A stretch of 64,000 nt of DNA from the NCBI GenBank assembly GCA_030248295.1, contig JASANH010000072.1, positions 310,001 to 374,000 of the forward strand, read 5' to 3'. Positions within the stretch are counted from its first letter, which is position 1. Each line of letters begins with the position of its first letter. Positions 16,910-29,034 of the stretch are shown here, piece by piece. The notes under the pieces were generated by a model. The model searched no databases, had not been told where the DNA came from, and saw only the letters and a list, made by a program, of their open reading frames with translations. The stretch comes from Mesodorylaimus sp. YZB2_4 (taxonomy: Eukaryota; Nematoda; Enoplea; Dorylaimida; Dorylaimidae). The translations under genes and the position numbers were made by a program.

Positions 16910-19900
16910 GTAAGAGAGAATTTCGATTTATCGATAGCACCGCTCAGGGTTTCTGTTAGTTTTTAAGGTTGCGATCTGAATTCGCCGCAGGCAGTATGCC
17001 CAGCTTCAACACAGACTGCCCCTCTCGCGCCGCAAGCTGCACAAGATGGCTTTACTAATCAGACTAAATGCCCAGAACTTGGCGTCTGTGCATTCGATCC
17101 ATGTAAGGACCCTCTTTTTTGCTTTATGTAAAAGACTGAAGTGTAGGACCTTTTATTTGGCCTTACGCCATATGATCACATATCAAATTTCCATGACCAT
17201 CACAACCTCTGCCTCTCCAGCGGCGTGTAATGACGATCCCCAATGTGGCTCGCCTAAGCACTTGTCTACGGGCTCGGGTTCTCAGGGGCTTCAGGTTGTA
17301 GTATGAGAACTCACAACCCGGAACCGAACTCACCAAGCGCGCACAGACTACGATGAGCCATACTCGATTATTGACCACACAGATATCCCCCAAACGCACG
17401 TACACTACCTTGGTGATAGTCAACCAACAGTCTCCCTAGCAAAGCAATGCACACGCCCGACAAGAAGTATGCAGCATTACACTATACAGTACACACAAAG
17501 ACGCTCGCTATCATTCCAGCACAGCTTCATCACAAGCGGCTGTATATTTTTTAATTTGGGAAGCGCCTGACGATCGGATATTCGTAGATTCTAAGAATAT
17601 TTATCTGATAAGATATCTGCATACGTCAGCCAGACTGACTGGCCAAAAAAAAGTATTCGAATCTGATATGTGTGTCGTGCACGTAAATCAGATGGGTACA
17701 ATGCAGATACGCCCTACACTTTATATATGTTCTTTACACAGCACCATGATCGCCAGTGTCATGGCGTCAAAGGTGCGTATAATATGCGCCTAACCTGCAG
17801 TATTACCCTGTCAAATGCACACACACACAGCTCTGATCGAAGAGCCTTTTGAGCTATCACGCCAGATTTTTAATATCGCATGTATTGTATTTGTGTTGGA
17901 GCCAGACTGAAATCATTTTAAGGAAAAGTGCAAATCCAGCAAAAACGCCCACTCATTTTCATCCTATTCAATTTTGTTCAAGTTTTAGTGACTGTTTGAG
18001 GTTCATCTTTTATGTGCGCAGGTAATGTCACAGCGAGCTGCACTGGAGACCAAGATACGATCACTTACATGCACAACGACATTTGCTATCTGATCCGTTT
18101 AAATGAGAAAGATACGTGGGAGGAGGCAGCCAAAACGTGTCCAGTTCTTGCCAGTGGATATTCCCGCCCCGCCGTTTTCACCAATACCAGCGACTATCTT
18201 TACGTTACTGCAAATCTGAAACAAAAGATGGATGGAAGTGGCCAAGGCGGCAGTCTAGTCTGGATAGGAGCGCAGGCGAGATCTGGTGGCAGCCAACTTT
18301 CAGACTACTGCTGGATGAAAACAACGACAGCAACTGGATCTCAAGTTACTTCCAAGTCAATTTCAGTCAACATGACTCTGTCGAAAAATAACGTCAACAC
18401 CCCTTATTTTCTCGCCGCTGATCTCTCGCAGCCATTGAACTTTTTCTCTGTCGAAAACGATGGGGAAATGCTCCCAATGATCTGTGAAATAGGTAAAATG
18501 ACAAGCTCTTAATAGGACAAAGTCAACGAGGCCTTTTCTTGATTGCAGGCTGCAGTTCTATGTCGATTGATTGCCCGCCCACTCCGCCAGCAGAGGCGTG
18601 TGATGGGAGCGCATGTTCATTTGGGATATCTGATACCACGACAACATCGACCAGCACAACGACCCTGAGCACATCTGCAAGCGATACGCAGTCAGCCAGC
18701 ACAACGACCCTGAGCAAATCTGCAAGCGATACGCAGTCAGCCAGCACAACTACCCCGAGCACATCTGCAAGCGATACGCAGTCAGCCAGCACAACTACCC
18801 CGAGCACATCTGCAAGCGATACGCAGTCAGCCAGCTCAACGACCCCGCGCGCATCTGCAAGCAGCGCACATTCAGCAAGCAGACCAGCATACACGAGCAG
18901 CTTACCAAGAGCCGGCGTATTGTCAAACATCTTTATTCTTGCTAGCGTGACTGAAGCTGCTAGTCACAAGGCTCCAAACACTTCGTCGACCATTAAGATG
19001 GCAATAAATGCGGATGCGATTTCGACAAAGAATTGTACAAGAGTACAAGTGTCCTCAGCGCCCACCACCACGGCATCGCGACCATCATGTAAGTCAGGTT
19101 CATAACTTAAGGAGATGCTCTCATCAGATTTCATTTTTCTTGCGAACAGGTGATGCAACAGCGGCCTGCAAGGCTGCCACATTTCCCACAGTGTACTACA
19201 ATGATGCCTGTTATATGCTGGCCAATCTGAATTTATCTTGGGAAGCGAGCTACAGCACCTGTGAGAGCAGCTTTGGAAAGGAACATTTCGCCTCGCCCAT
19301 GAATTATGGTCGGATGGCCGTGTTCTACAATCATACTATGTACACTGAAATAATGCAGCAGCTGCACATCGCGGCAAACAACACTGGCCCAGTATGGCTC
19401 GCTGCGCGCACCTCCAATTCGAGTAAGGGAGCTGACCTCTCCGAATTCTGTTGGATGACTAGCCAGTCGCAATATGGCTCACAACTCAGCGATCAATTCA
19501 TGACTCTCAAGCCACCTCTGTCGGATCCTGCGCCCTACTGCCTTATAACAAAAATTGAAAATACGCAGCATTTTATCGCAGCATCCTGCTCTGAAATGGG
19601 GTTCAAAGCTTCAGTAGTATGTGAATTTGGTGAGTGTTGATGCCTCCCTTCAAACACATGAGAAAACAGAAAGGTCAATGCACTTCATTGTAGGGTGTAA
19701 TCCTCCGCAAGATGCCACGTGCCCAGGTTCATCAAGCTTAAACCCAATGTGCCCACGGGGCGTTTGCGAAATAAAGCCGCCATTGCCAACGACCACAATT
19801 TCACGAGAAACCTCAACGTCATCCACGTCCAGGAACGATACCACAACTATTGCAACGTCAATTTTTGGCATTGCATCCACGCATTCGATTTCAACTTCAG

Positions 19901-22900
19901 CCATACCTGGTACGTCTTCATCGAGAACAATTTCAACTAGCGCGACGCCGACTACCAGCACCGTATCTACTGCTTCGAGTTTTATCTCATCAGCTTCAAC
20001 CAGTACCTCTCCATCCTCAACTTTGAGTTTGTCCTTAACGCACACTGCTAGGATATCATCATCGCTTGCACTTACGACCTCGATTCATCTCCTAGCTCAT
20101 ACCACCGCAATCCCTTCCATCGCAATCCCACCAAGCAATCCACCCCTGACAATTTCGCTAGAGGCAGCACCATCGACTGCATCGCAGCCAACCACAACAA
20201 TGTCTTTGACTGCCCCTAGCTCAGCCACGTTCAGCTCTTCATCCGCATCCGGTTCCACCACTAGCATGTCCGCATTAACGAATACATTTCCTTCACCAAC
20301 TGCTAGCACAAAAATGTCAATAGCACCAACTGAAACCATCAGTCACTCATTTTTATCAAGTGGCCTTACCAAAAAACCAACAACCTTCTCACAGACCCCC
20401 GCCATAACGACTTTTTTCTCTTCAAGGCCCACAACATCCCAAGCTGTATTTCTAGCCAAAGCGGCTAGCCCTTCAAAGCCTGTGGCCAGTAGGTCCACGA
20501 CGCCTGCCATGGCACCAGCCCTTGGCGTAAGTTCATCAACGACGCCGCCGCTTCATCTAACAACAGAAGCGATCTGGCCAAACAAAGCCTCTGACTCGAC
20601 AACAACTTCGTCGTCGACGTCAGCCGCTAGGAACCCCGAAAAAACGACTGCTACACTGATTAATTCAACGAAGGCGACAACAAGCAATAAAAATCCAGCA
20701 GCTGGAAGGCTCTATATTCAAACGAAAGAGGTGCAATCGACCACCACCGCCACAATATCAAGAGCTCCAATTATAACGATGTCTAGCACTACTGGTACAA
20801 CGACGCCACCCAGTCTGACCAAACCTCTTACAACCTCTTCTCTACGCTCAAGCAGCGCGTCAAAACTTGACCGGATGAATGTTTTGACGTCTTTGCTGCT
20901 GCCATTAGACGCAGGCAGCCGTACTTCGACTCCTCGCGCAGCTCCTGAAGTCTTGACTTCGTCGACGCTCACCTCCAGCTCAACTTCTGCACTCCACACT
21001 ACCACAGCGACAATGGCGAGGGCAACAGCAGACACAACCACGAAGTGGATCGCGGCAACGCAATCCTCAAGCGCAGGCGAGATATCCATTAAGCCATCAA
21101 ATTTCAAAATCGTACCCGCAAAAGCCGCTACACTGACCACTTCATCGAATGCAACAGCACCCAATGAAAAACCGACTATTGGACTGCTCAATATTTCAAC
21201 GGAAACTGCAACAGCGATGCAATCGAATACCTCAAAGGAAAGAGCGAGAGCTCTGAGTTTAATGATATCTAGCACTACGGATACACCGACGCCTCCTAGT
21301 TCGACCAAATTTCTTACAACCACTTCTCTATCCACAAGCATTGCGTCAAGTTCTAAAAAGGGAAGAAGAATAACGCCTTTACTGCCGCCACCAGCGACGG
21401 CTAGTGATTTTTGGACTCCTTTAACAACTACCGCTTTGACTTCTTCGCCACTCGCTTCCAGCTCAACTTCCACATTCCCTTCTAGCACAGCGACGATGAT
21501 GAGGGCAACAAGAGACACAACCTCAAAATGGATCGCGGCAACGCAATCCTCAAACGCAGGCGAGATACCCACTAAGCCATCAAATTTCAAAATCGTACCC
21601 GCAAAAGCCGCTACACTGACCACTTCATCGAATGCAACAGCACCCAATGGAAAACCAACAATTGGACTGCTGAATATTTCAACGGAAACTGCAACAGCGA
21701 TGCAATTGAATACCTCAAAGGAAAGAGCGAGAGCTCTAAGTACAATGATATCTAGCACTACGGATACACCGACGCCTTCTATTTCGACCGAACTTCTTAC
21801 AACCACTTCTGTATCCACGAGCATTGCGTCAAGTTCCAAAAAGGGAAGAATAACGCCTTTACTGCCGCCACCAGCGACGGCTAGTGATTTTTGGACTCCT
21901 TTAACAACCACCGCTTTGACTTCTTCGCCACTCGCTTCCAGCTCAACTTTCAAATTCCTTTCTAGCACAACGACGATGATGAGGGCAACAAGAGACACAA
22001 CCTCAAAATGGATCGCGGCAACGCAATCCTCGAGCACAGGCGAGATATCCACTCAGACATCAACTTTCAAAATCGCACCTGCAACATCTGCAACGAACGC
22101 ACTAGTCACCAACCCGCCAGTGCAGGTGATATCGATAGAGCCGGAAATTTTCGTTCCATCGGTTACATATCTACCCCTCGCACAAGCCCCTGGTGACATA
22201 CCTGCAACGAGACCAAGCCCTACAACATTGATGTCAACAGCGGCAGAAATAGCTGCTGCTCCCACAATTGAAACCATAGCTTTGTCCGCATCAGTAGGAA
22301 GCAGTACTGGAGTCTTGCTAGCCACAACCAGCGGGATCAGTACAATAACTGAGCATACGATGACTTTGTCCACCATGACTCATAAGTCTGCGAGTCTGTC
22401 ATCAATCTCGGCTACCACAAAAACAAACAATGATCACGAGACAAGTACCACAACGCTAAGGTCGTTCAAGCAGTCCAGTGCACTGGACCATGTAACTAAC
22501 AGACCCACTCACGCTCCAACAACAATATTACTAGAAAAAAGAAGCAGCACTCGCTCAACCCGGAGTATATTTGAGACTTCCGCTGCCGAAACTCAGAGGC
22601 TGGAAGAAACTGTCACGACAACCTCACCCGTAATCTCTCACTCGCTTTTTCATAGCACGACTTCTCCAAATTCTACAACGACTCTCAGAAAGCTCGCAAC
22701 TTTAATCTCTCCTACAGCCACGACTACTGATTTCATTGAAAAATTCTTCACAGAGCAGCAAACTACCGCACCAGCTGCAATGATGACAGTGCAGCATACT
22801 GCCATCGCCTCTTCAACAGCCGCACCAGATAATGTCATGCCCTCATGCACAGCACATGATGAAGTAGTGAATAACCCAATACAAACAGATATAATCGCAC

Positions 22901-25900
22901 ACAGTACCTCAATGCAAGCCACCAATACCTATTCAAAGCGGGTGGATTCAAGAACAGTCACAGCGGCGAGGATCATTACTATCCGATCCTCCAGAGTAGG
23001 CGAAACGGCCTCTCAGCAATCAACATTCAAAATCCTACCTGCAGATGCTGCATCTGATTCTACTTTTGATCAAAGAGTCTACGAAGAACGAGCGTCTTCT
23101 GAACCATCAACTCTCAACTCGTTCGTCGGTCAAGCTGATCGAATGCTTGAAGAGGGCACGTCTCTCACAACAGAGTCACAAAAGGCCAATCCTGGATACA
23201 GTCCAGTCACGACTAATGCCGCAGGCGAAACAGTAGGCAGGCAAGAAAGACCCACTCCCTTTATGGCCAATATACCTAGCGCCAGCACCACTTCACATAC
23301 CGCAACATTGTCCCAACCACCATTTGAAGATACAACCCGCAGTTTTGAAGTTTCAAAAATTGGTTTAACCACTTCCTATTATTATCAAGATGAAGCAGAA
23401 GGTCATGCTTTAAAAGCACACAATCCTCAAAGCACTTGGTCACAACTTCTACCGCCAACAACGATCACACAAAGAATGGACAAACGAGGGTTCTCAGCAT
23501 CAAAGCGAGAACAGCTCACTGAAGTGCCACCCATCCCCTTCATCATGGCCCTCCTTTCGAAACAAACCGTCGCTGCCCATTTCCTCTCCACGCAAGAAAA
23601 AACTTTGCAAACTGTAGGAATTTTAAGTGGTTACACCGATAATATACCGGCAGCAATAATTAACATGGCCGCTATATCTGATGCTCTAAACTCTGACACC
23701 AGCCAAACATCTGACGTTGGAGTAGTCGCAGATCAGAGGAGATCACCAGCAGAATATGGCACAGATCTTACGATGCCCGCTACGAAAATCGATGGAGCTA
23801 CGCGTACAATGGAGAACCCCTCGTCAGGCACAGACGCCATATCGAAGAGTACTCCCCGCTCTCATAAAACCTCGATCAAACTATTCAAAACTGCAGAGTC
23901 TCAAATCAGCTCATCATCATTCACCTTAACTGAAGCGTCAAGAAGGTTATCGACGCCTACTTTGTTGCTGTCAGCTCCGTCATCGTCAGCCCAAACAGTA
24001 TCCCATTCGCACTTTATCAGTTCCATCGCATCGATAAACAACTCGACTTCATCAAGCATATTCTCCAACACTCGGTTGTCGACTAGTCAGCATCAAGTGA
24101 CTAACACAACCGCAAAGGCTCCAGTGAGCAGCAGCAGCTCGAAGATTAATTCTCAAGCCTCTGGAGTAGAGGAAGCATCATCCCCAGGTAAGATTGTTTG
24201 TTTGCCTCCTTACCTACGAGATTATACAATAGAGGAGACTGAATTTGGGGCATAGTGGGTCAGGGGTCATTGGCTGCTCTTGTCACAAAAATAGCAGCTC
24301 TTGGCAGCTTCCCGCCAAGGAAGAGCGTCCTGCTTCTGTAGCAGTCGACTTTGCGGCGCCGCGGTCCGATCATCCACTGTCTCCACTGTGCACGCTCGAC
24401 ACTTTCCAAACCGCCCTCGTAGCATAAAATTGATGAGGCGTGCGTCTTTTGATCCGACAACGATACTTTTAATCAGTACTCACCAAGACCAACACTTTTA
24501 GCTTTTCTTAAAAAAATACTGGTCATTGATCGGTATTAGCCGATTAGACATCTGCAACGTGACCAGGCGACCGGACGATAGACCAACCCCCAAGGGTCAT
24601 TGCCCATAGGGAAGTGACCACCGCCAGAATGAGTGACCAGGTGAAAATGTCCGAATGAGGACATGCCTGGACACTCCACTGACCAGACAAACAGACCAAG
24701 TGACCACAGTCCGCTGGTGGTGACCTCGCGCTGACCCGCTGACCACGAAATGCACATACTACTGACAGAAAATGACTTTATCTTAATGTTTAGGATGATT
24801 CTAGAAGAACGCAAGTTTTCCTCGACTCGAGCGGCATAGATTTAGCGACCGAGCGTATCAGAGACGCAGCACAAGCGCACATGCCCACTCATACTGTCTT
24901 AGCTCCACATCAAGGCTCTGTTGTAGTGCTGCTCGCTGAGGCCTTACACAAAGAAGCGCTGCTTGAAAAAGTCCCATTTCAATCTTTAATGGCTATCACC
25001 ATACTCTGTCCTAGATTTCAGGGCAGCCTGAGCTCAAGCGCCAATATGAAGGAACGAAAGTTAGCAGAACGAGCATGAAGGCAAAGAGGCTCGCAGTAGA
25101 CCTGGAACTACTGTAGGTGTGTGATTACTGTCCCTGAACGCTCTGTCACCGCGTTTCGGGAAAAGATTTTTTTATTGCGCAAAAGCAATTGACTCCTTAG
25201 TTTTTACAGCTTGTTGTAAAAACTAGAATGTAGAGCGCTAGAATGTAAATGTTGGAAACTGGATTGTTTCAGGAAAAGCCGTGAGAAAGGTTACTGAGGT
25301 TAAAAAGGTAATGTGGTGAATGGAAGGTCATAATCGGGTGAGTCGCGCGCGACACCTAGTCTGCTCCCTCACGTCTAGGCCGCCACAGTTGGCAGCTCCT
25401 CCTTGCACGACAGGTTGGTGTTCGGCAAAACGCAAAATCGGCGCTTTGTAGCGATTTTTCACTCCGAATACTTACTAATAACCCAAATTGTTCGTTCGCG
25501 TGAATTCCGTAGAACAAATGTGAGTTATCCAGCTGATGTGATTTCGAGGCTAAATTTTGTTGTTTCAGTTCCTAAAAGATTTTCTGTGACTTTTTTTGAT
25601 GCGAATAAAAAGCTGTTTTACAAATCGCACGAAATCGATGAGCGTTAAAAAGGAGGCTGGTCAAACACAAGACAGCTTGGCGTTTTTTATTGCTATTAAC
25701 ACACGTTACCGCTGAAATCTCTGAGAAATGAGCGTCAGTAACTGTCAGAGGCGCAAAAACTGCGCTATAAGGAGGCACTGCGAAAAAATTTTTTTCTTAT
25801 CACAAAGCCCATTAAAAATACCAAAAACCTTAGAAGCATTATTCGATTGCAAGCTTTTTTATAGATGCCTGCATTTCATTGGAATGGGGCCCATGGACAC

Positions 25901-28585
25901 AGTGCAGCGCGACCTGCGGATCAGCTCTTCGGACCAGAAGCCGAAATCGACTCCCCGCAGAGAACGCAACGATAGATAAATGTGCAGCTGAATCACTTAC
26001 ATTAGCTTGCGATATTCCCCCATGTGTGAGGGCTCATTATTTGACCATCCATCATTGCCCTGCAAAGCTGGCCTGTTTTACAGACCCCACTGACTGAAAT
26101 CGAACAGGTGGCCACCCAAGTGATGATGAATGTGGGATGTATTTGGATTCTAGCAGGTCTTGGCTGCTCTATTCTCGCCTTCTTTATTTTCAGGCAAGTG
26201 CGCACTGGCACACAAGTACAGTAGGCAGTGATTGAGGGGCGACAAAGCGGAAGCGATTGTTAAAATGTGAAGAAACCTTTTTCCCACCGCTTCCTTAGTT
26301 TTCCGCACAATTTTTTGAATTTCGATAAATTTGAAAAATTCAAAATCAACATCGTTATTCATTTACAGATCAACCTATTATCTGCAAGTTGTGCACGCCA
26401 ACGAAGACATCAGTTTGTTAGCTGCTCATCTGCTCGTCCTCTTTTTTGCCATGAGGGACGATTCAAAATTTAGCCAGGTAGGTAAGCACTCCGATCGCGC
26501 AGTGAGTGAGGTTCTGCAACGCCGAGTTCAGTAAATTAGTAGCCCTTCCACGCAGAATGTATGCAAAGTGGCTTCGCTGGGTCTGCAATACTTCTTCACC
26601 GTCTGTTACACATTCAAGGCCCTGGAGGCTCTGCACATTTTTACAGTACTTACAAACGTCGTGATGGGAAATGGTGTTTTCATTCCATTGAAAATGGCCA
26701 TGGCCCTCGGCTGGGGTAGGCTGATGAAGCTTTTCAGTGTATTATCGCTTCATAACATCAATATATTCAGGTCTGCCAGCTTTTCTGACAACCATCACAG
26801 GCGCCACATTGTTCGACAATCTGATGTCCGATTACTCGTAAGAATTTGTGTGCCCCGAATGCATTCACAGGGACAGGTCGGTTACATTCAGGTGTTGGAT
26901 TAACATCGGCAACACACCCGCCCTGATGTTGGCAGCATTGCCCATCTGCACGATCGCTTGGATCACTGTGATCGTTCTGGAAGGAGCTGGAAATTGGAAC
27001 GAGTGGGGTGAATCAGATGTCATCAATTCGTGCAAGTAAGATGATGTCATTTCATGGTTTTCTTATCACGCGAGCAATAATTATAGAGTGGCTCGTGCTG
27101 GATTGGTTTCAGTCCTCTTCGCACAATTCGCATCTTGGTTTTTGACTTTCCTGGCCATATTTTACCAGCACGTTGCGTTTTTTGCGATTGTATTTGGCAT
27201 CAACGCAGCCCTCGGCATATTTATCTTCATATATCACATGCTCTCTAATCAGAAGGTGAGCTAACGATAAGCAATGAGGCTCTGTATGTAAGATACTAGC
27301 AGGAAAATGGGTAGCATCTTTTGTTAAAGCCAATGGCCATTAGAAATTCATTAGTTCAAAAGTGGGCAAACAACAGCTTCCCGCTAAATAAAAGGTGCTT
27401 CGAAAATGCTTGCGCAGCATTGATGTTGAAACCAACATGATATACAGATTCAGCACTGATGGTTTAATAGGGGCGGCTGAAATTCTGGACTGACAGAACC
27501 TTTGCAAAGAAGTTTGAAATTCTCAATTGCGAAGGCCACACTTGGGAAACGTAAAGCCGAAAGTGCAGTTCGATGAAATGCGTCAAATAAGCGTGCGATG
27601 CGTCACTTTAGAGGGCGCTGACGGAGGCGTGCGGCAATGGCTACAAACTCTAAATCAGTAGCAGAATCACTCATACTTTCAAAACGCCGATAATCAGAAA
27701 AAACGAAGAAGAATCACGTTTATTTTGCCCAACGCTCTCGCAACTGCCGCACGTAACTATACTATAGAGCAGCATATGCATTGCATCGCAAGGGACAATT
27801 TGATCGCATCGCAGGGATTTAGCAATTTGACGCATCGAAACGCGACGCATCGCAAAACTTTTCGTCGCGTAGCACACAGCACGTCGCGTAGTATCGAGCT
27901 ATAGTACGGCCTTAAATATCGACTTCTTAAGACCTGGTGTCTGTAAGAATCGACCCTTTGACCCCATGATTTTTGTGCTTAGTAGTAAGCACCTCATGCG
28001 TGTATGATTACGCAAAAGTCAGAAATGTTTCCCGCCCCCTCCCTATGGAAATAAGCAAAAAAACGCGTTCCTTGGTCGATATCGCCTATATCTCCCTGAC
28101 CCTGGTCCTGGACTGATCTAGAATGAATTGGAGTTACCGCGAGATGATTACTATCGAATGCCGTTTTCAAAATTTCTCTAGATCCTTCCGTTGGTGAGAC
28201 ATTCCCGCCAGAACTCGAATTTAAAATTTTCGCTTGCAGCCATGGGTTTTTAGCTTGAACTTGAGCTTGAAACCGCCAGCGATTTTTTGATCGGATCGTT
28301 TTATTGCAATTATCTCGTTTCTATGCACTGCTAATGTATGTAAAAGGCGTATATTTTCTGAATCTATGCAATGATAGGAATGCTTAAAAATATCGCTGGC
28401 GAAATACAGAAGTCCGATCAAAAATTTTGGAGGGGCACTTTGTCTTGCACGAAGAAATGTTTTTAGACGGAGAAAAACAACTGCAAATGCTCTTTCAAGT
28501 GACTGGCATGATTGCTGGCGACGCTTTTCAGGTCAGAGCCCTGGCGAAGAAGACATACCGCCGTTGTATTTCGAGAAAGGAATGA
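16400..28585 (+). CDS. Gene B: CTLD-mucin-TSP1-7TM receptor (first exon not located)
   Basis: Fourteen exons are inferred: 16400-16909, 16968-17102, 18022-18492, 18549-19088, 19150-19629, 19694-24187, 25865-26025, 26084-26193, 26369-26477, 26556-26715, 26771-26837, 26892-27035, 27087-27255 and 28532-28585. They sum to 7,604 nt, one base short of 2,535 codons, so a phase-1 signal-peptide exon is expected upstream as in genes D and E. Domain order: CTLD I, Cys linker, CTLD II, short mucin with 15-aa repeats, CTLD III, a 1,497-codon mucin region, TSP1, 7TM, short basic tail. The intron after TM1 has a GC donor (GCAAGTG). Predicted to be a heavily O-glycosylated cell-surface receptor; ligand unknown. 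No GAIN/GPS is visible. All exons are open, so the gene appears functional apart from its unlocated start. Confidence 0.85.
16968..17102 (+). CDS. Gene B exon: Cys-containing linker
   Basis: 44 codons, phase 1-1, starting GCDLNSP and ending TKCPELGVCAFDP, with the next Cys completed across the intron. Homologous exons are 39045-39179 (D) and 51790-51918 (E). The module is not recognised outside this window. Confidence 0.75.
18022..18492 (+). CDS. Gene B exon: CTLD type II
   Basis: 156 codons, phase 1-1, with NDICYLIRL, TWEEAAKTC, GYSRPAVF, VWIGAQ, LSDYCWM and a terminal MICEIG. The W-E-E-A...C helix and W-I-G motif are the most typical CTLD features in the locus. Related to 40297 (D) and to 49743 and 52601 (E). 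Confidence 0.82.
18549..19088 (+). CDS. Gene B exon: Cys head plus short mucin with 15-aa tandem repeats
   Basis: 179 codons, phase 1-1. It begins GCSSMSIDCPP and ACDGSACSFGIS (Cys head shared with the giant mucin exons of D and E), then carries about five tandem 15-residue repeats of the type TTTPSTSASDTQSAS (18658-18882), then ordinary Ser/Thr-rich sequence. Confidence 0.8.
18658..18882 (+). repeat. 45-bp coding minisatellite (about five copies)
   Basis: Units of 45 bp share the core ACATCTGCAAGCGATACGCA. The first four are nearly identical, the fifth diverged. The repeat is in frame (15 aa), so copy-number changes would not break the gene. Confidence 0.85.
19150..19629 (+). CDS. Gene B exon: CTLD type III
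   Basis: 159 codons, phase 1-1, with YYNDACYML, SWEASYSTC, VWLAAR, LSEFCWM and a terminal VVCEFG. It is more diverged than the other two CTLDs and has no close counterpart in genes D or E. Confidence 0.78.
19694..24187 (+). CDS. Gene B exon: giant mucin-like region
   Basis: One 4,494-bp exon (1,497 codons, phase 1-1). After a short Cys head (GCNPPQDATCP, PMCPRGVCE) it is dominated by Ser, Thr, Pro and Ala and probably forms an extended O-glycosylated stalk. Three tandem units of about 160 residues lie between roughly 20590 and 22100. The last third is less Thr-rich but has no recognisable fold and no GPS motif. Long open frames on the complementary strand here are by-products of the codon bias. 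Confidence 0.85.
20590..22100 (+). repeat. Tandem 160-aa (480-bp) repeats in the gene B mucin exon
   Basis: The marker WIAATQSS recurs at about 21046, 21529 and 22009 (spacing 483 and 480 bp), as do ISSTT-TPTP and PLLPPPATASDFW. Two units are nearly identical at the DNA level; the upstream one is diverged. A partial, older echo (FKILPADAAS) follows near 23030. Confidence 0.85.
25865..26025 (+). CDS. Gene B exon: TSP1 module
   Basis: 161 bp, phase 1 in and 0 out. The core is EWGPWTQCSATCG, then RTRSRNRLP and six Cys ending CDIPPC. This is a typical thrombospondin type-1 repeat with the W-x-x-W and C-x-x-x-C-G motifs, lying directly before the membrane domain. Confidence 0.9.
26084..28585 (+). 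CDS. Gene B exons: 7TM domain and tail
   Basis: TM1 26084-26193; TM2 26369-26477 (LQVVHANEDISLLAAHLL); TM3 26556-26715 (CKVASLGLQYFF, LEALHIFTVL); TM4 26771-26837; TM5 26892-27035 (CWINIGN); TM6-TM7 27087-27255 (GINAALGIFIFIYHMLSNQK); tail 28532-28585 (VRALAKKTYRRC). The TM3 Cys, the CW motif after TM4 and the TM7 F-I-F-x-Y/F-H...N-x-K-V-R string match family-B adhesion GPCRs. The donor at 26194 is GC. Confidence 0.88.
27560..27900. repeat. Cluster of GCATCGCA / GACGCATCG oligomers
   Basis: Several near-copies of an 8-9 bp CpG-containing motif, in both orientations, lie within 340 bp of the last intron of gene B. Confidence 0.4.
27960..28260 (+). repeat. Dispersed repeat, copy 1
   Basis: About 300 bp, matching the reverse complement of 32095-32365 in several blocks (for example TACGCAAAAGTCA, CCTATATCTCCCTGA, ATTCCCGCCAGAA). 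It lies in the last intron of gene B. No coding capacity. Confidence 0.6.
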
Positions 28586-28960
28586 GCTTTAGACGTGCAG
28601 AGTTAGCAACATATTGCGTCCAACTGCTGTGAGCCTTGACGTTTGTGTGAGCTCAGTAATACGATTTGGTTTGCAGTGCTGATGCAGTAGCTCACGTATA
28701 TTCTGCATTAGATTTTTTGTTTTATTAAGCACATTTTTCAAATTCAGTTACGTATTTGGGTCATTCAGTAAATTTAGTTTGCTGAAAACATCTTGAGCGC
28801 GCAGATTCGCGGCGCCAATTGTGCTCTGCACAAAGGCACCAAATTGATTTTGTGAAGATTGCCGATCTTCGATGATCCACGCTATCCTTTGAGAAATTAG
28901 ACTTGCTTTATTTGTATGCTTTGTTTTTGAAACTATGACATTCAACTTCGACCACATTAA

Positions 28961-29034
28961 CAAGCTGACATCTGATTTTCATGTTTTCTTGACAAACGAC
29001 AGTTCTTTTGAGGCGCGAATGAACGTAACAATTT
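28961..29034. repeat. 75-bp direct repeat, copy 1
   Basis: AAGCTGACATCTGATTTTC and the following bases to GCGCGAATGAACGT recur at 30412-30486 with few mismatches. Confidence 0.75.

Noticed and set aside
20718-22052. A 444-codon minus-strand open frame opposite the gene B mucin exon (similar ones at 41779-42510, 53760-54959)
   Set aside because: It is the complement of Thr/Ser-rich repeats; its Val/Glu/Asp-rich content follows from codon bias, and the sense frame has splice sites and homologues.
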